Translations under genes and position numbers: made by a program | Notes under the pieces: model-generated | The model's database searches: none | Told to the model about the DNA's origin: nothing | What the model saw: only the letters and a program-made list of their open reading frames with translations | NCBI GenBank assembly: GCA_963682055.1 | Contig: OY821749.1 | Span: 24,559,631-24,623,630, forward strand | DNA from: Primula veris | Lineage: Eukaryota; Streptophyta; Magnoliopsida; Ericales; Primulaceae | Length of the DNA stretch: 64,000 nucleotides | Direction: 5' to 3' | Shown: piece by piece, positions 47,201-59,300 of the stretch | How positions within the stretch are numbered: position 1 is the stretch's first letter | Layout of the letters: every line of letters begins with the position of its first letter

Positions 47201-50200
47201 GAAAGAGTTTTCTAGGATTTTTACATCTTTAGTAAGAATAGAACCCTATGCAATAAATGTCACAATGTATGCACATCAAACACTTTCAACAGATAGTACA
47301 AGGCCACACGACGAGCACTCAGATACAGTTGGATTAAAACTCCTAGCCGTCCTAATTGTGTTATTACTGTATAGTGATGTTTGGAAAGAATTTTGACTTC
47401 AGAACATCTTTAGGAAGGAAGGGAAGGTTAGTTGTGAAAGAGGGGAAGAGATGGAGGGAAGGTAATAAATTGTCATATTTAATTAAGAGCAAACTAATTA
47501 TGGATCAACAGATAGTACAAGACCCACCAAACCAACATTTTATAAATCTACTAACTAGAGATCCCAAAGCATACTAGATGTCTATTTACACTCCACAACA
47601 CAGCAAAAAGGAATATATCACTCACTGTAACATGAGGTACACCAATAATATCCATATTCCACTGATAGTGTTCGCGACGCCGTCCCCTTGTCATTCTCTC
47701 GTAACGCCAACACTGTCCTATTGCAAACCATTTCAACGGTAGGGATAACGATTTACTGACAAACAAAAATGAACAAAGCCTTTAACCACTACTTAGTACA
47801 AAGATGCAAAAGGAGAATTGATAAATAAGAAAGAAACAAATGGACATATAGCAAAAAATTAACATAGTTGTCATGTTGTACATGCTGCAATCATGATATA
47901 AATACTACAAAAGTGAATGCTTTATACCTACAGAAGATAAAGTACTCTTTTCTATTGTGGCAAATTCTCCTTAATATTTATTGGTGACTCTAAATTAGGT
48001 GGAGTAAATGTCCGTTTGCCTTACGTTTTAACAGACAATTAGCAATGACTTTACATGTTTGCCGCATTTAAGGATGAATCAAGGGAAAGTCTCACAAAGT
48101 CATTCAATTATTACATGAAACAAAGAAAATAAAAGGAAAAAACCCAATAAATAAAAAAACTTGCACAGAGCATGGGGCTAATTTTTGGTGCTAACATAAA
48201 AGTAGTACATGCAAATACCCTTTCTGTATAACAAGTCTTGCCAAGGAAGGAGTGAGCTCAGGCCTTAATGCAACTCGACGGTTACCTCGGTCCTCGAAAC
48301 AGTAAAGCTGCAATGGTGAAAGAAAAGGTGCATCAGGCAAGGAAATGAAAACAATGCAAAAAACAAAACATAAATAAATACTTCAGTATTATTTTCCACT
48401 CCATGCACAGTCTAGGACAGCTGTTAGCGACTGTAACTGAGAAGTCCTGTCATTTTATTTATTTTAGTTTCTTATGTTGAAATTTTCTGTACACAGAACA
48501 AAATAACCTTTTTGAGCAAAAAAACGCACGGATGAATGAATAAATAAATTGGCAATTACTATAAAGGAGAACTGAAAAAAGTATCATCGTAAAATCAAAA
48601 TAGAACATACCTGATCTCTAATTTCTTCACCGGCTTTTCTTATATACAATGCCTCCGATTCAAGAACAGGAAAATCAACCTCTTCATAACCAAACAACTG
48701 GGAAACCTAAGAATACAAGTAAAAGAAGAAAAGTAGTACTAATTAGTTTGAGCAAACAAAATGATGAACGAATATTATAAATTAGCTTCATTCTAGGCAC
48801 CCTCAGTGTCTCAAAAGGCGGCCTAGGCGGCGGCGCTAGGCGGAGACTAGGCGCCTAGGCATTAGGCGGACCTAGGCGGGAAAAAGGCGGCCTATGCGGC
48901 CAATTAGGCGCTAGGCGGACCCTTTCCGCCTAGAACCCGCCTAGCGCATTTTGAAACCTTGGCACCCTCTAATAAAAAAGTTCTCTTGTCTCCGTTTAAT
49001 AGACATAATAAAAACAAGTTGAAATTAGCCTAGGAGGTCCTGTGTACAATTTGGCCAACTTATTAAGCAAAACGCATCTCGTAAATCTTTCTTTCCCCAA
49101 AGTCAAAATATTTACAAATAGAGTCGGATATTCTTAACTACTGTCACTATTTTGTCCAAATATTAATGAGAAGTTATTTGTTTGCACTAATAGCTGAAAA
49201 GACACTACCTTTAGGTAGTACGTTTACAATACGTAAAAGAAAGAGTGGGGAGTTTGGTACATATGCTAATGTTGTTGCTTCCCTAATATTCCCCCTAAAA
49301 ATAACTACTATCATTTGATGGTTCCTCTAGAATGTAAAGTAACTACCTAAAAGCTAAAGTTAAAGGATATCAGAACAATGAAGGAAATTAAAATCTGTCA
49401 CAATATTTTGACCTCAAATTATTCTACCCAAATACTATCACAACTTTTGCAGTATATTTATTATTTACCTATAATACAATGTAATCTAGGTAGTGTATAA
49501 TGCCATATACAATTTTTGCTGAGTATTTGAATAATATTTGACAATATCTGCAGACACGTATTCTCAGTGAACAAATTCCCCCCTTCCTAACTAGGTGGAG
49601 ACAGTCCCATTTTGAAATTGATCAACAATTTTATTATGTATATTGATTAAAATCTTTTAAAAAATAGCATTTTATTAGCCCCCTCCCGTCGAAGCTTCCT
49701 GGTTTCGGCCCTGAGTTCCCCATTTAATACCTAACCAAAACATGTCCTATGAAATACTGTACTAAATAAACTGATATTTTCAAACCAGTGAAGAAATTTT
49801 ATCAACCTTCTGAAAATACTTAGTACTAACAATAGTTAGCAGGGAACCGTTTCCCTTTCGATGCGTTTCCTGCTTCCCTCTTATCGTTCCCATTATTTCA
49901 CATGTAAATCTTCGTTCTTTTTTTCATTTATCTCACGTGAAACGTTTCCGTTTCCGTTCTCGACCTATAACTACTAACACTAAAATTGTGCATGATTTCT
50001 TAGATTGTTGGTTACAATCCATGGGTGTCTGGTATGTCATATTTGTTAGCTGTTGGGTCAAAAAAGCTAAAAAGAAACTCAAAAGCAGAAAAGCTAAAAT
50101 TTTGCCCTTTTTTTTTTAGCTTTTTCACATCATTTTTTTCCAAAAATATCAACTTTCTAATAGAATGTGTTCGTATACTCACACCTCGCTTATAAGTTAA

Positions 50201-51074
50201 AATAGGTGACTAATGATTTATTAATAAAAATAAGCTATAAGGAACTTATAAGTAACAAAAAAGTTAGCAGCTTTTTTAAGCAATTTTTTTTTCTCAATGC
50301 TTATAAGAAGCAACTTTTAGACCAAGAAATCTGATGCCACACATGCCCAATTAAAATCAAGTACTCCGTAGCAAGAAAAAATAACAAAGAAAAACCAAAA
50401 AATATTTATATAAAAAAAAAGGGACCTGTCTGAAGTGATGGAATAACCAGTTACGGAGTCACATAAGTTATCAGTCACTTATAAGTAACAAGTTGGCAGC
50501 TTTTTTTAAGCAAATCTTTTTTTCTAATTGCTTTTAAAAAGCAGCTTTTTGACACACAAAAACTGACGCCAAACGGGCCCAATTAAAATCAAGTAGTAAC
50601 AACAAAAAACAAAGAAAAACCTAAAAAAATTAAAAAATTATAAGACACCTATAAGTAAAAAAGTTACGATACTGTCAAAAACTACAACATCAAGCAAGCT
50701 TTTCTCTTGTTGCTTTCGAAAACCAGCTTTTTCACCAAAAAACTAATACCAAACGGGCCCATTAAAATAAGTAGTAGTAACAACAAATAACAATGAAAAA
50801 CTTTAAAAAAAAAGAAAAAAAAAAAAGGAAAGACCTGTCTGAAGTGATTGAATAGCCAGCTACGGAGCCTCATATCGTCGGGAGGGAAGTCTCGGGTGCC
50901 TTTCGGAGGGTTCACGTCAATCTTCACCGCCACGTCAGCTTCGGCCGGAGCTGAGAGTCCGCCAGAGCGTCCGGCGGCAGCGACGGAGAGACGGCGAAGA
51001 GTGGTGCGGAGAGGAGAGAGAAAGAGTGGCCGGAGAAGTAGTGGACTTGTTGTTACTACTGCTGCTAACCACAT
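41210..51074 (-). CDS. HRS1: Histidyl-tRNA synthetase, organellar (11 exons, 471 aa)
   Basis: Charges tRNA-His with histidine for plastid and mitochondrial translation. Exons in transcript order: 51074-50835, 48706-48611, 48307-48219, 47755-47626, 46880-46788, 45688-45614, 44639-44522, 43951-43809, 42925-42797, 41610-41447, 41348-41210. Total 1,416 nt, all phases agree. The first 50 residues are Arg/Ala/Ser/Leu-rich with almost no acids, a dual-targeting type transit peptide, followed by [11 protein letters not shown], the family start. Class II signatures: [15 protein letters not shown], motif 2 [18 protein letters not shown], histidine-specific [14 protein letters not shown] and [10 protein letters not shown], motif 3 region CGFGFGD. 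The anticodon-binding domain lies in the last two exons. Intron 1 is 2.1 kb and holds several repeats. A Mutator-like element sits only 71 bp upstream of the ATG, so the original promoter is displaced. Confidence 0.95.
48805..48960. mobile_element. GC-rich AGGCG-repeat MITE (hAT-like) in HRS1 intron 1
   Basis: A 156-bp GC-rich block in AT-rich intron, made of TAGGCGG/GCGCCTAGGC repeats on both strands. It is flanked by the direct repeat GGCACCCTC (48796-48804 and 48961-48969). Its ends form imperfect inverted repeats: AGTGTCTCAAAAGGCG versus the complement of CGCATTTTGAAACCTT. The TTTGAAAC-type ends and an 8-9 bp duplication point to a hAT-type non-autonomous element; the class is inferred. 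Confidence 0.7.
50220..50834. repeat. Tandem duplication in HRS1 intron 1, including a copy of the exon 1 end
   Basis: Three diverged units of about 180-230 bp each contain AGCTTTTT-rich sequence, then CAAACGGGCCC or a variant (near 50342, 50571, 50751), then ATTAAAAT-AAGTAGT. The segment 50425-50462 repeats the last 38 nt of coding exon 1 (50835-50872) with about five mismatches and keeps a GT donor beside it. The copy reads [15 protein letters not shown] in the exon's frame, so it is an exon relic. GGGCCC-CGTTTGG-type ends suggest the units also contain a MITE. Confidence 0.75.
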
Positions 51075-51868
51075 TGTTTTGTTTCTCTCTCTCTCTCTAT
51101 ATATATATATAATTATATGTATCTATCTATGTGTGTATGTATCTAGGGAGATTCTTTATTGCATACTGTAATTTACTCAGCATTATGGCAAAAATTATTT
51201 TTTTTTCGTTTTTCTTATTTTATTTATGTTTCCGTATAAAAAAAATTCTCTAATTTTTTCCAATTTTACTTTAAAAAAAAAAAAGAACATCTCATAATTT
51301 ACCAAAAAAAAAACTTAAATTATCGGAGGTTTTATTTTGGTAAATTGGGATTTTTTGAGTAAAATTGAGGATAAATGTAGTGGTAGAGTGATATTGATTT
51401 GAGAAAAAAATTTATTAATTTGATATACAATGAGTTTGATGGTTGATGGTTAGAGTTATTTTTTGGTAAAATCGAGGAAGTTTTTTTTTTTGATAAATTG
51501 TGATATGTTTTTTTTTTTGGTAAAATTGTGGATAATTGTAACGGTAAAGTGATGTTGATTTGATAAAAAAATATATTAATTTGGTATATGAATGAGTTTG
51601 ATGATTGATGGTTAGGGATTTTTTTGGGTAAAATTAGTAAAAAAAAATTTTGGTAAATTGGGAGAGGTTTTTTTTTGGTAAAATTGGGGATAATTGTAGT
51701 GGTAGAGTGATGTTGATTTGATAAAAAAATATATTAATTTGATATAGGAAGCAGTTTGTTGGTTGATGGTTAAAGTTTTTTTCGGGTAAAATTGGAGAAT
51801 TTTTTGGGTAAAATTGGAGAAGTTTTTTATATAAAAAAACATAAATAAAATAAGAAAAAAATAATAAT

Positions 51869-52078
51869 TGTTGTAAGATATTATTGGACTATTGAGCTTG
51901 TACTTTATGGGCCCAAGTGGGCTTGTAACTCTACCCCTCTATCTATATAAAGAGGGTTAGGGGTCTATTTGATATTCATTCATACATTCTGATAAATAAA
52001 GTCTCTCTTATTGTTGTCTCCCATACCTCTCTCTATATCTATACATATATCTATAACGAGCTAATATGTCACACAACA
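51869..52078 (+). repeat. 5' LTR of the copia element
   Basis: 210 bp with a TATATAAAG box near 51952 and A-rich polyadenylation-type words (GATAAATAAAG) near 51991. It pairs with 58535-58747. Confidence 0.95.
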
Positions 52079-53429
52079 CGTTATCGGCACTTTGCTCGCG
52101 GACACTAAGATATACGCTCGCGGATATTGGAGATTTTGGGTAAACGCACGGATATTGGGTATCTATAAACCTTGAGGTTTATCCGGGTTTTTTTAGGGTT
52201 TTGCTATATCGACTTTCACCAACATACCGTGCGTAAGGTACCGAATTCAAAACTTAATTTATTCCATATATGTGATTGCACGTATTATTTTATGGATAAA
52301 TAAAGCATGATAAATATACCGTAGTATATAATCCATGTGTATGGTAATCCGTACGTACGTATTAATATTGCTTATGATTTCTTACCACTGAAATTGAATA
52401 TAACAATAAGACAAATACCATGTTACATGTACTGTAGCATTAGAACTTAACAAAGCAAAATTGCATGTACTGTAGCATTAGAATTGTTATTGGTTGATGT
52501 TATTTGGAAATCACACAACACGTCTGGTACTACCATTAACTTGATAATTTATTGGACTGGTACTACTATTAAGTCTGAACAAATTGCATGTAAACATCGC
52601 TTCTCGTCGTCTACTGTAACAACATATATGTATGTGTAATTAACGGGTTATAATTACAATTATGTTGATTTAATATGCCATCGTAGGGTTTGACGATCAC
52701 ATGCTATATATATAAACCTGTCATAAACCATGTATTAATTGGTAATTAAAAATATATTGCTTGCTTGAATGTTAAAATTACCATGTATAGAATTATTCAT
52801 ATGGTAATAAACAGTAAATAATTGATTGATATCTTGTTAGCATAATCATATCTTTTGTTATTACCATATATATAAATATCACATATGCCAGTAAATTATT
52901 GGATTGATAATCTTAAATTGATTTGATTTGATTTGATATGTTAGAATTTTTATGAATTGATTGATAATCTTAAATTGATTTGTTTATAACACCAAATCTA
53001 CTGGATGATTAGATAGATCCTAAAATATATTTATTGCCTGTTTATATATGTGTGGTTAATCTAGATAGATATTCCCTATGCTGTTAATATTATTGTCATA
53101 TATAAAATTGCGAAATCATATATATTCACATGTAAGTTGGAAAAATTATGAATCTTCCCTAAATAGGCTCACCTATTTGGATACGATGTCTATGAAAGAT
53201 ATAGGCGGAAGTCGATATCCTAATGAGGTCGGGTTTTAAGTGGCATTCGTGCCCTCCACCCTCACCGTCTTTCCTGGTCGTTTTTCAAGTAGAGCTACCG
53301 AAAGGGGTTGACTAAATAATAATTTTCCCGAGTGTGTTTATATATTGATGTATGTTTCGCCGAATTGGTGTTTCAGTATCGACCCGTCGTTCGATCAATG
53401 AAAACCGATTCACATGAGAAGCAAAACTA

Positions 53430-56400
53430 ATGTTTTCGAACCTGTCGTTTCGAAAAAATAAAAGTTTGTGCTTGTGCAAATCATAAATATATAAAACGGT
53501 CGTTTTATATGATAAATAATCCAGAACTCCCAACACATGTTGGATGCCATCTATGATGAGAAAAATCGTAAAAACATACTTGCGAAATGACTGTTTAAAA
53601 GTTGATTTTATTCCGTCACCACATGTTACTCACCCTGATGTGTGAAAATGTGATGCCCAATTTTTTTTGGATGCCATCTTTGATGAATAAAACACGAGTT
53701 TGTTGTTACCATCGGGATGAATGCTAAGGCGTTGATTTTATTCCGCCGCCACATTTGAGACGTGATGACGTCTATGGTGAATAAATATCTGAAATTGACA
53801 TATTGGAACTATCCTTCACCAAAATACTAGCTTGGAAATTGTATTTCATAAGCAGTATCGTGAATTTATATTCACCATGTTCCTTTATCGCCCATCTGTT
53901 ATTGGATAAGAAAATTACCCCGGTGAGTAGTTTTAATCCTATTGGGTCAATGGCAAATTGTTTGCCTGATATTAATGCTCTTCGTGTACATTTTTTTTTC
54001 CACGAATCGAGAACCGAGACAAGTGTTACTTGCCTCGAACTGTCGTGATCCCGATGAATCGCCTAGCCAAGCGAGATTTTAGACAATCGTCAAAATCGAA
54101 AACCTGTGGCTCCAAGCAGTAATTGAAAGGAACAATATGGCACGTTGTCACAAAGCAAGAGATAATGCTCAAGGAGCCAACTCTATGCTATAAAGACAAA
54201 TGTCATGCACGGTTACTCCTTAAATAGTTCACAACTATTATAAAGGTGGAAAAACCGATGCTACTGTGGTTAAAGTTAATTGAAAGGAAACTATTGAGAC
54301 CCCCGATTTTGTGGCTCAAATGAGTTTGATACCTTTCTTTATTGATTTTGATAAATCATTGAGCCATTTTTTCGCTCATCTGGATTATGTTTTCCATTTG
54401 GATTATTAATTTTCCATTTGGACCATACTTTTGGATTATGGTTTACCTGTTTACGAAATTTCTCGAAATAATTTAAAGTGTTTTGAGCAAATTCCTTTGA
54501 CAAATGTGACCAAACTTTAAATTATGAAATTTTAGGCAATACTTGTGGGGTATTTGATTTTTTTTGGAAATAGTGGGTAACAGTGTACCATATAATTTCA
54601 CCAACTATTTGCCTAAAATAGTACTCGGTGACAACGATTCTGGACCTGTCGTTCCAAATCAAAATCTTTGGTAAAACCAAATTGATTTGTCAAATATGAG
54701 GTCTTATACTCATGTAGGTCCTGTCGTACCTTGTTGAGTTATAAAATATTCGAGAAAATCAGTGTTATCTGGTAATAGCTCATGAAAGAATTAAATTTTT
54801 TTACATAGCCTCCATTCAATACGATCAAAAATGTATTTTAGAGGAGTTGAAATGTCTTTCAAGTGGTTGCTACCACATTCTTTAAAGTATTTAAAGTTAC
54901 CTTATCATTTCACCTGTCGTCGAAATGATAAATGATTTAGATGCTAAGACATGATTGTCTGTATTATCATTCGCCTGTCGTTGATTGATAAGAGCATTTT
55001 GATATTGTGGCATTGACCGGATGAGATATTTCCGGGTCAAAAGACGATGCTTGATTTATAATCGCATCGCATTTGGATTCTCTCTGAGAATATATTTCGC
55101 GATTAATCCGAAATTTATGCCATTAATGCTCACTTTGAAAGACTAGTATGCGTAAAGATCACGAAATGAACTCGTAGAATTCTTGTAAAGAATTGAAGGG
55201 GTTATTGTGGACTTATCCAACCATAAGACGGACCATAAATATAAATGGTTATGGTTGATGCATCGACAATATGGTCACATTTTAATGTTGTCCACATAAA
55301 TGAAGCATTTTCCAAACTTTTAGCCCTATCATTAAGTTGATGGCCCATGATCCGGATTATCCTGAAAAGTCTAGCCGACTTGATAATTCCGAAGAGTAAT
55401 AATCGAAATTTCGATTTGAATTACTTGAGTTTGGAAATTGAAATTGAACATCCTGTCGATTATGTTCAGACCCAAATGGACTCACGGAAAGTTTGATGAT
55501 GTGACTGTAAATGATTGCACGCATTTCTTGGTCTTGCGCACCAAGATTTATATTTTAGTGTGGGGTTATGCTATTTTGCTGCATTGGTCCGTTATGAGGC
55601 CCATAGACACTCAAACACCATATGCGTACCAGCTGGTTACTGGTTATGAGCTAGAAGTCTCATATTAACGCGTGTTTAGAGTGATTAATTAATATTTTGA
55701 TTGAGCCGTTTTAGCGTTCAAAATATGGACCTCTGAAGGGGACATAAGTCGATTATGAATCTCCTGCCTATCATTTGATAGAGTAACCTTGGCAAGCGAT
55801 CTCTTTACCGCATGATATGCGAAAGTGACATCGCTAAGACTGTTCTCCCCGTCGTTAGGGGGAGATTTGCACGTTACCGTTGATAAGGAACGACGTGAAA
55901 TAACGTGGCATAACCCACTCAGTCTTAGCTTGATTCCCAAAACTGCACTTAGTGATAAGTAAGTGCATAGACTCCCTCAAGTCTAACTAAATGTCAAACG
56001 CATTTAATGGCTTTATGAGATGTCACGGGATCATTTATACCTGCTGAAAAATTCTTGCAAGGATAGACGTCCCTGTCGGACGCCGTGTTCCTGTCGTAAC
56101 ACGTTGCTTTTGGCCGAACCCGCCAAGCAAAGGACGCTGCCATCGGCCGTCAGTCTGTCATCCTTCCCAAGATATGAGGAAGTTGACCGGTTCTTAATTC
56201 GTTCAGCCCCAGAGGTGGTGAACTGAAACTCGTTTGTCGCACGAGATTATAAAGGATCAAGGAGATGTGTGATTTCCTCCTCGTCCTAAGAATCTCGAAA
56301 TATCTGTCGATCATGATATCTTAGACTATATTGAAGCGAAACGAGACTGTCATTGATTACTTGTTCATATATTCGGTGACGACTGATAATATGAGCAAAT

Positions 56401-58160
56401 TATGACAGGGAACCATGTACCGTTGCCTGAAGTCAACGTAGAATAGACTGGACTAATGGAAACTTGTAATCCAAGTAGACTCCTTAGCGAAAGTGTGTTC
56501 GGACCTGTAGCTCCAACACCACCAATGTTAAACGAGTTTGTTTATTTGGTTATTCGTAAGGAAGAGTGATGAGAATAATGAGATTGTAGAATGCTCGCCT
56601 AGTAGCGCAAGGCTTCTCTCACACCTTGGAATTGATTATGAGATGGTTGATTTCTTCGTAATGGACATTATAACAGTCCCCTACTTTACCAGTTTAGTAG
56701 CTTTCGAAAAACTGAGTATGCAGCCATGAATGTGGTCACGGTTTTATCTCTATGGGGATTTAGACAAAGAGATATAAATGAAGGTCCCTGTGTGACTTCA
56801 TGTGCTTAAATCAAGTAGTTCCTGACCACGGAACACGATCTCAATTAACTGAGACGTTCACTATATGGATTAATATAATCCGAGCGGATGTGGTATACCG
56901 CCTAAGTGAGTACTTGATTAGCTTGGGATACTTGAACAAGTATTATGCCCGTGTGTGTTTTATTACGTGATCCATTTTTGGATTTGCCTTCGAGATGAAG
57001 GATCTTGGGAAGAAACGGTAGTGACTCGGCCTGATGATCGACTCCCGTAAAGATTGAATCTAAGTCCATGATTCAGACTACACCCAGGTGTTATGACGTT
57101 GTAGTCATCATGACGCTAAGTCGTCAGAGTCTGCCATGATCGTTCGATCACTAGACATTGATATAGACCAAGTCCGTCCCTGATGTGACGATGAAGAGAT
57201 ATTGAACCATGATGTTCATATCTAAGTACAATAAGCGCATTATTGTACTTGGTCTAATGTGCTAGGACGAACATCTCGTCTGCTGTGAATGGTATAGCTC
57301 GACACAGCATCGCGCTAACACGCTGCCATCGAAATGGCATAAAAGACATTTTCCCATTACCTTAAGATAACTGTGGATGAGGGCTTGTCTTATCCCATTT
57401 GCGTCATCGAGTGTACCTACCCCTTTCGGTACTCGAATTAACGCAACCCTTTTTTGGTTATACCGATGCTGGTTACTTATCAGACCCGCATAAGGGATAT
57501 TCCTAACATGGCATGTCTTTACCATTAGGAATAAGGCGATATCTTGGAGGTCTTGGAATGACTCCAAACGAATCACTATGATCTGCTCGTGCTATATGAG
57601 ACGACTAGAGAGTGTATATGGCTTCGAGCTAGTATTAGCCATATTTGAATTACATATGCTGTCTCACGATCCAGATAAAACACTTGTCATAGAAGACAAC
57701 TTGTTGTTATCGATCAAGAGAGACATGACTACATTATGCTATTTAGCATTTATCGTCGAAATAAATCTTTACATATGAAGTTTAAGAGCATCCTGTCGAA
57801 TGCTCGTTTTATTCCACGTTATATTTTCTTGCATACAGTCGTGTGCAAGTAAATGAGGCATCCAGTCGAATGGTCGTTCTCTTTCTTGGAATATGAAATC
57901 TTTGCACCCAGTCGTGTGCAAGTGAGGGGGAGCATCCAGGTGAATGCTTATTGCACTAATTACTACTTAGTCGAAATCCTCGCACCCTGTCGTGTGCAAG
58001 TGAGGGGGAGCATCCAGTCGCATGCTCGTGTACTCTTTTTGTCCTTAGACCAAGGTTTTTTCCCACTGGGTTTTCCTTGGCAAGGTTTTTAGCGAGACAC
58101 GTTCCTATTATATCTCACTTAAGATTGCCGAAATTAGGGGGAGTATCCTGTTGTATACTT
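53430..58160 (+). repeat. Family of about 17 hairpins with constant loop CCTGTCGT and variable stems
   Basis: Loops start at 53440, 54645, 54720, 54913, 54974, 55452, 56072, 56090, 57792 and 57986 (exact CCTGTCG). Related loops (CCAGTCG, ACAGTCG, CCAGGTG, CCTGTAG, CCTGTTG) lie near 56504, 57834, 57857, 57905, 57938, 58014 and 58147. Each is flanked by its own self-complementary stem, for example TTTTCGAA/TTCGAAAA at the first, TTATCATTTC/GAAATGATAA at 54913 and GAGCAT/ATGCTC at 57792. Stems range from 4 to 10 bp and their sequences are unrelated to each other, apart from the 3' cluster. Only one match to the 7-mer (either strand) was noticed elsewhere in the window. Confidence 0.75.
57780..58030 (+). 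repeat. Tandem GAGCAT/GTGCAAG hairpin units upstream of the copia 3' LTR
   Basis: Alternating phrases GAGCATCC-GTCGAATGCTCG and TTGCACCC-GTCGTGTGCAAGTG, about four rounds of 70-80 bp. They form the dense 3' cluster of the hairpin family. GTGAGGGGGAGCATCCAG occurs twice exactly (57921 and 58000). Confidence 0.85.
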
Positions 58161-58460
58161 CTTACCACTGTGTACTCTTTTGTCCTTCGACTAGAGGTTT
58201 TTCCCACTGGGTTTACTCTAGCAAGGTTTTGATGAGGCACCTGTTTTGTGGTTGATCCCATACTACTACCACTATTGCACTCTTTTTCCTTCGATCAGAG
58301 ATTTTTTCATTGGGTTTGCTCTGTCAAAATTTTGATGAGGCACACTGTTTTGTGGTTAGTTACTTACATGATATTTCAGCCTATATCATTCGGCTACACA
58401 GTTTCTCCTAGGTACCGGTTTTGTCCCACACTGGGTTTTTCGGCCCTAAGGTTTTTATGT
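58031..58460 (+). repeat. Copia 3' untranslated repeats (TTTTTCCCACTGGGTTT)
   Basis: Four variants of TTTTTCCCACTGGGTTT followed by an AAGGTTTT and a GAGGCAC-type phrase lie near 58060, 58197, 58303 and 58420. Such repeats are usual in the 3' untranslated part of plant copia elements. Confidence 0.8.
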
Positions 58461-58534
58461 GTTTAGCACTGCGAATGAACTCGACTTAGATCGACTGCAT
58501 GAAGACGAAGAATTCAAGACGTCCAAAGGGGGAG

Positions 58535-58747
58535 TGTTGTAAGATATTATTGGACTATTGAGCTTGTACTTTATGGGCCTAAGTGGGCTTGTAACTCTAC
58601 CCCTCTATCTATATAAAGAGGGTTAGGGGTCTTCCATTTGATATTCATTCATACATTCTGATAAATAAAGTCTCCCTTATTGTTGTCTCCCATACCTCTC
58701 TCTATATCTATACATATATATATAACGAGCTAATATGTCACACAACA
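58535..58747 (+). repeat. 3' LTR of the copia element
   Basis: 213 bp; it differs from the 5' LTR by C/T, T/C and C/A changes and a 3-nt insertion in GGTCTTCCATTTG. Followed by the ATAAT duplication. Confidence 0.95.
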
Positions 58748-59300
58748 ATAATAATAATAATTTTTGACAGCCACTGGGATTTATCTCTTGTAATAATGCT
58801 AAGTAATTACAGTATGCAATAAAAATCTCCCATGTATCTCTCTCTCTCTTTCTCTCTCACACAGCGCGCAAGAGATACTGTTTGACGACCATCGGATTAA
58901 TGCTTTTATTTAATATGTTGTATTCTTAATCGTAATTATTTTTCTATATTTTTTTTATAAATTAAGGTATTATTTTATTTTTAAAGTGTTCATTTAAAAA
59001 AATCTGTAAATTTTGATCTTTTATATATATTTTTTTTGGTATTTATTAATAAAACTAACTTATAAATTATCATACAAATAGTTAGACATAGAAAATATAT
59101 AAAATGTCAAATTTATAAAAAAAAATTGAACAAACACTTTACAAATAAAATAATACGTTGATTTACAAAATAAATAAAAAAATTACGATTACATATGAAA
59201 AAACCGATAATATGAACAATACCATGCAAACTTGACTAAATTTGCTACCCATGTCATCACCTCCAACTCACCATGGTTTAAACATTTTAATGTTATATAG

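Larger units (their letters stand above)
51869..58747 (+). mobile_element. Ty1/copia LTR retrotransposon, non-coding copy (6,879 bp)
   Basis: LTRs 51869-52078 (210 bp) and 58535-58747 (213 bp), TGTTGTAAG...CACAACA, with 3 substitutions and one 3-nt indel between them. The 5-bp target duplication is ATAAT (51864-51868, 58748-58752). The sequence after the 5' LTR starts CGTTATCGGCAC, a start seen in many plant copia elements; the polypurine tract CCAAAGGGGGAG precedes the 3' LTR. No frame longer than about 80 codons survives. Relics in copia order: integrase (EHPVDYVQTQNG near 55447, WGYAI near 55560), reverse transcriptase (EMKDLGK near 56993), RNase H (TRECIWLR near 57603). It inserted into the foldback element and is on the + strand. 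Confidence 0.93.
51146..58831. mobile_element. Foldback/Mutator-like element (about 0.8 kb) interrupted by a copia element
   Basis: Left end GGGAGATTCTTTATTGCATA at 51146, right end its inverted copy ending 58831. The flanks ATGTATCTA (51137-51145) and ATGTATCTC (58832-58840) form a 9-bp target duplication with one mismatch, as in Mutator-like elements. The left part is itself palindromic (TTTTTCTTATTTTATTTATG near 51209, inverted near 51840) and holds three tandem degenerate units with GTAAAATTG and AGTGATGTTGATTTGA. Without the copia insert and its duplication it is about 802 bp. It is related to the element at 59301-60335. No transposase. Confidence 0.85.

Noticed and set aside
53803..55668. 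Small + strand frames as genes in the copia interior
   Set aside because: They are remnants of copia pol broken by stops and frameshifts; only short motif words survive.
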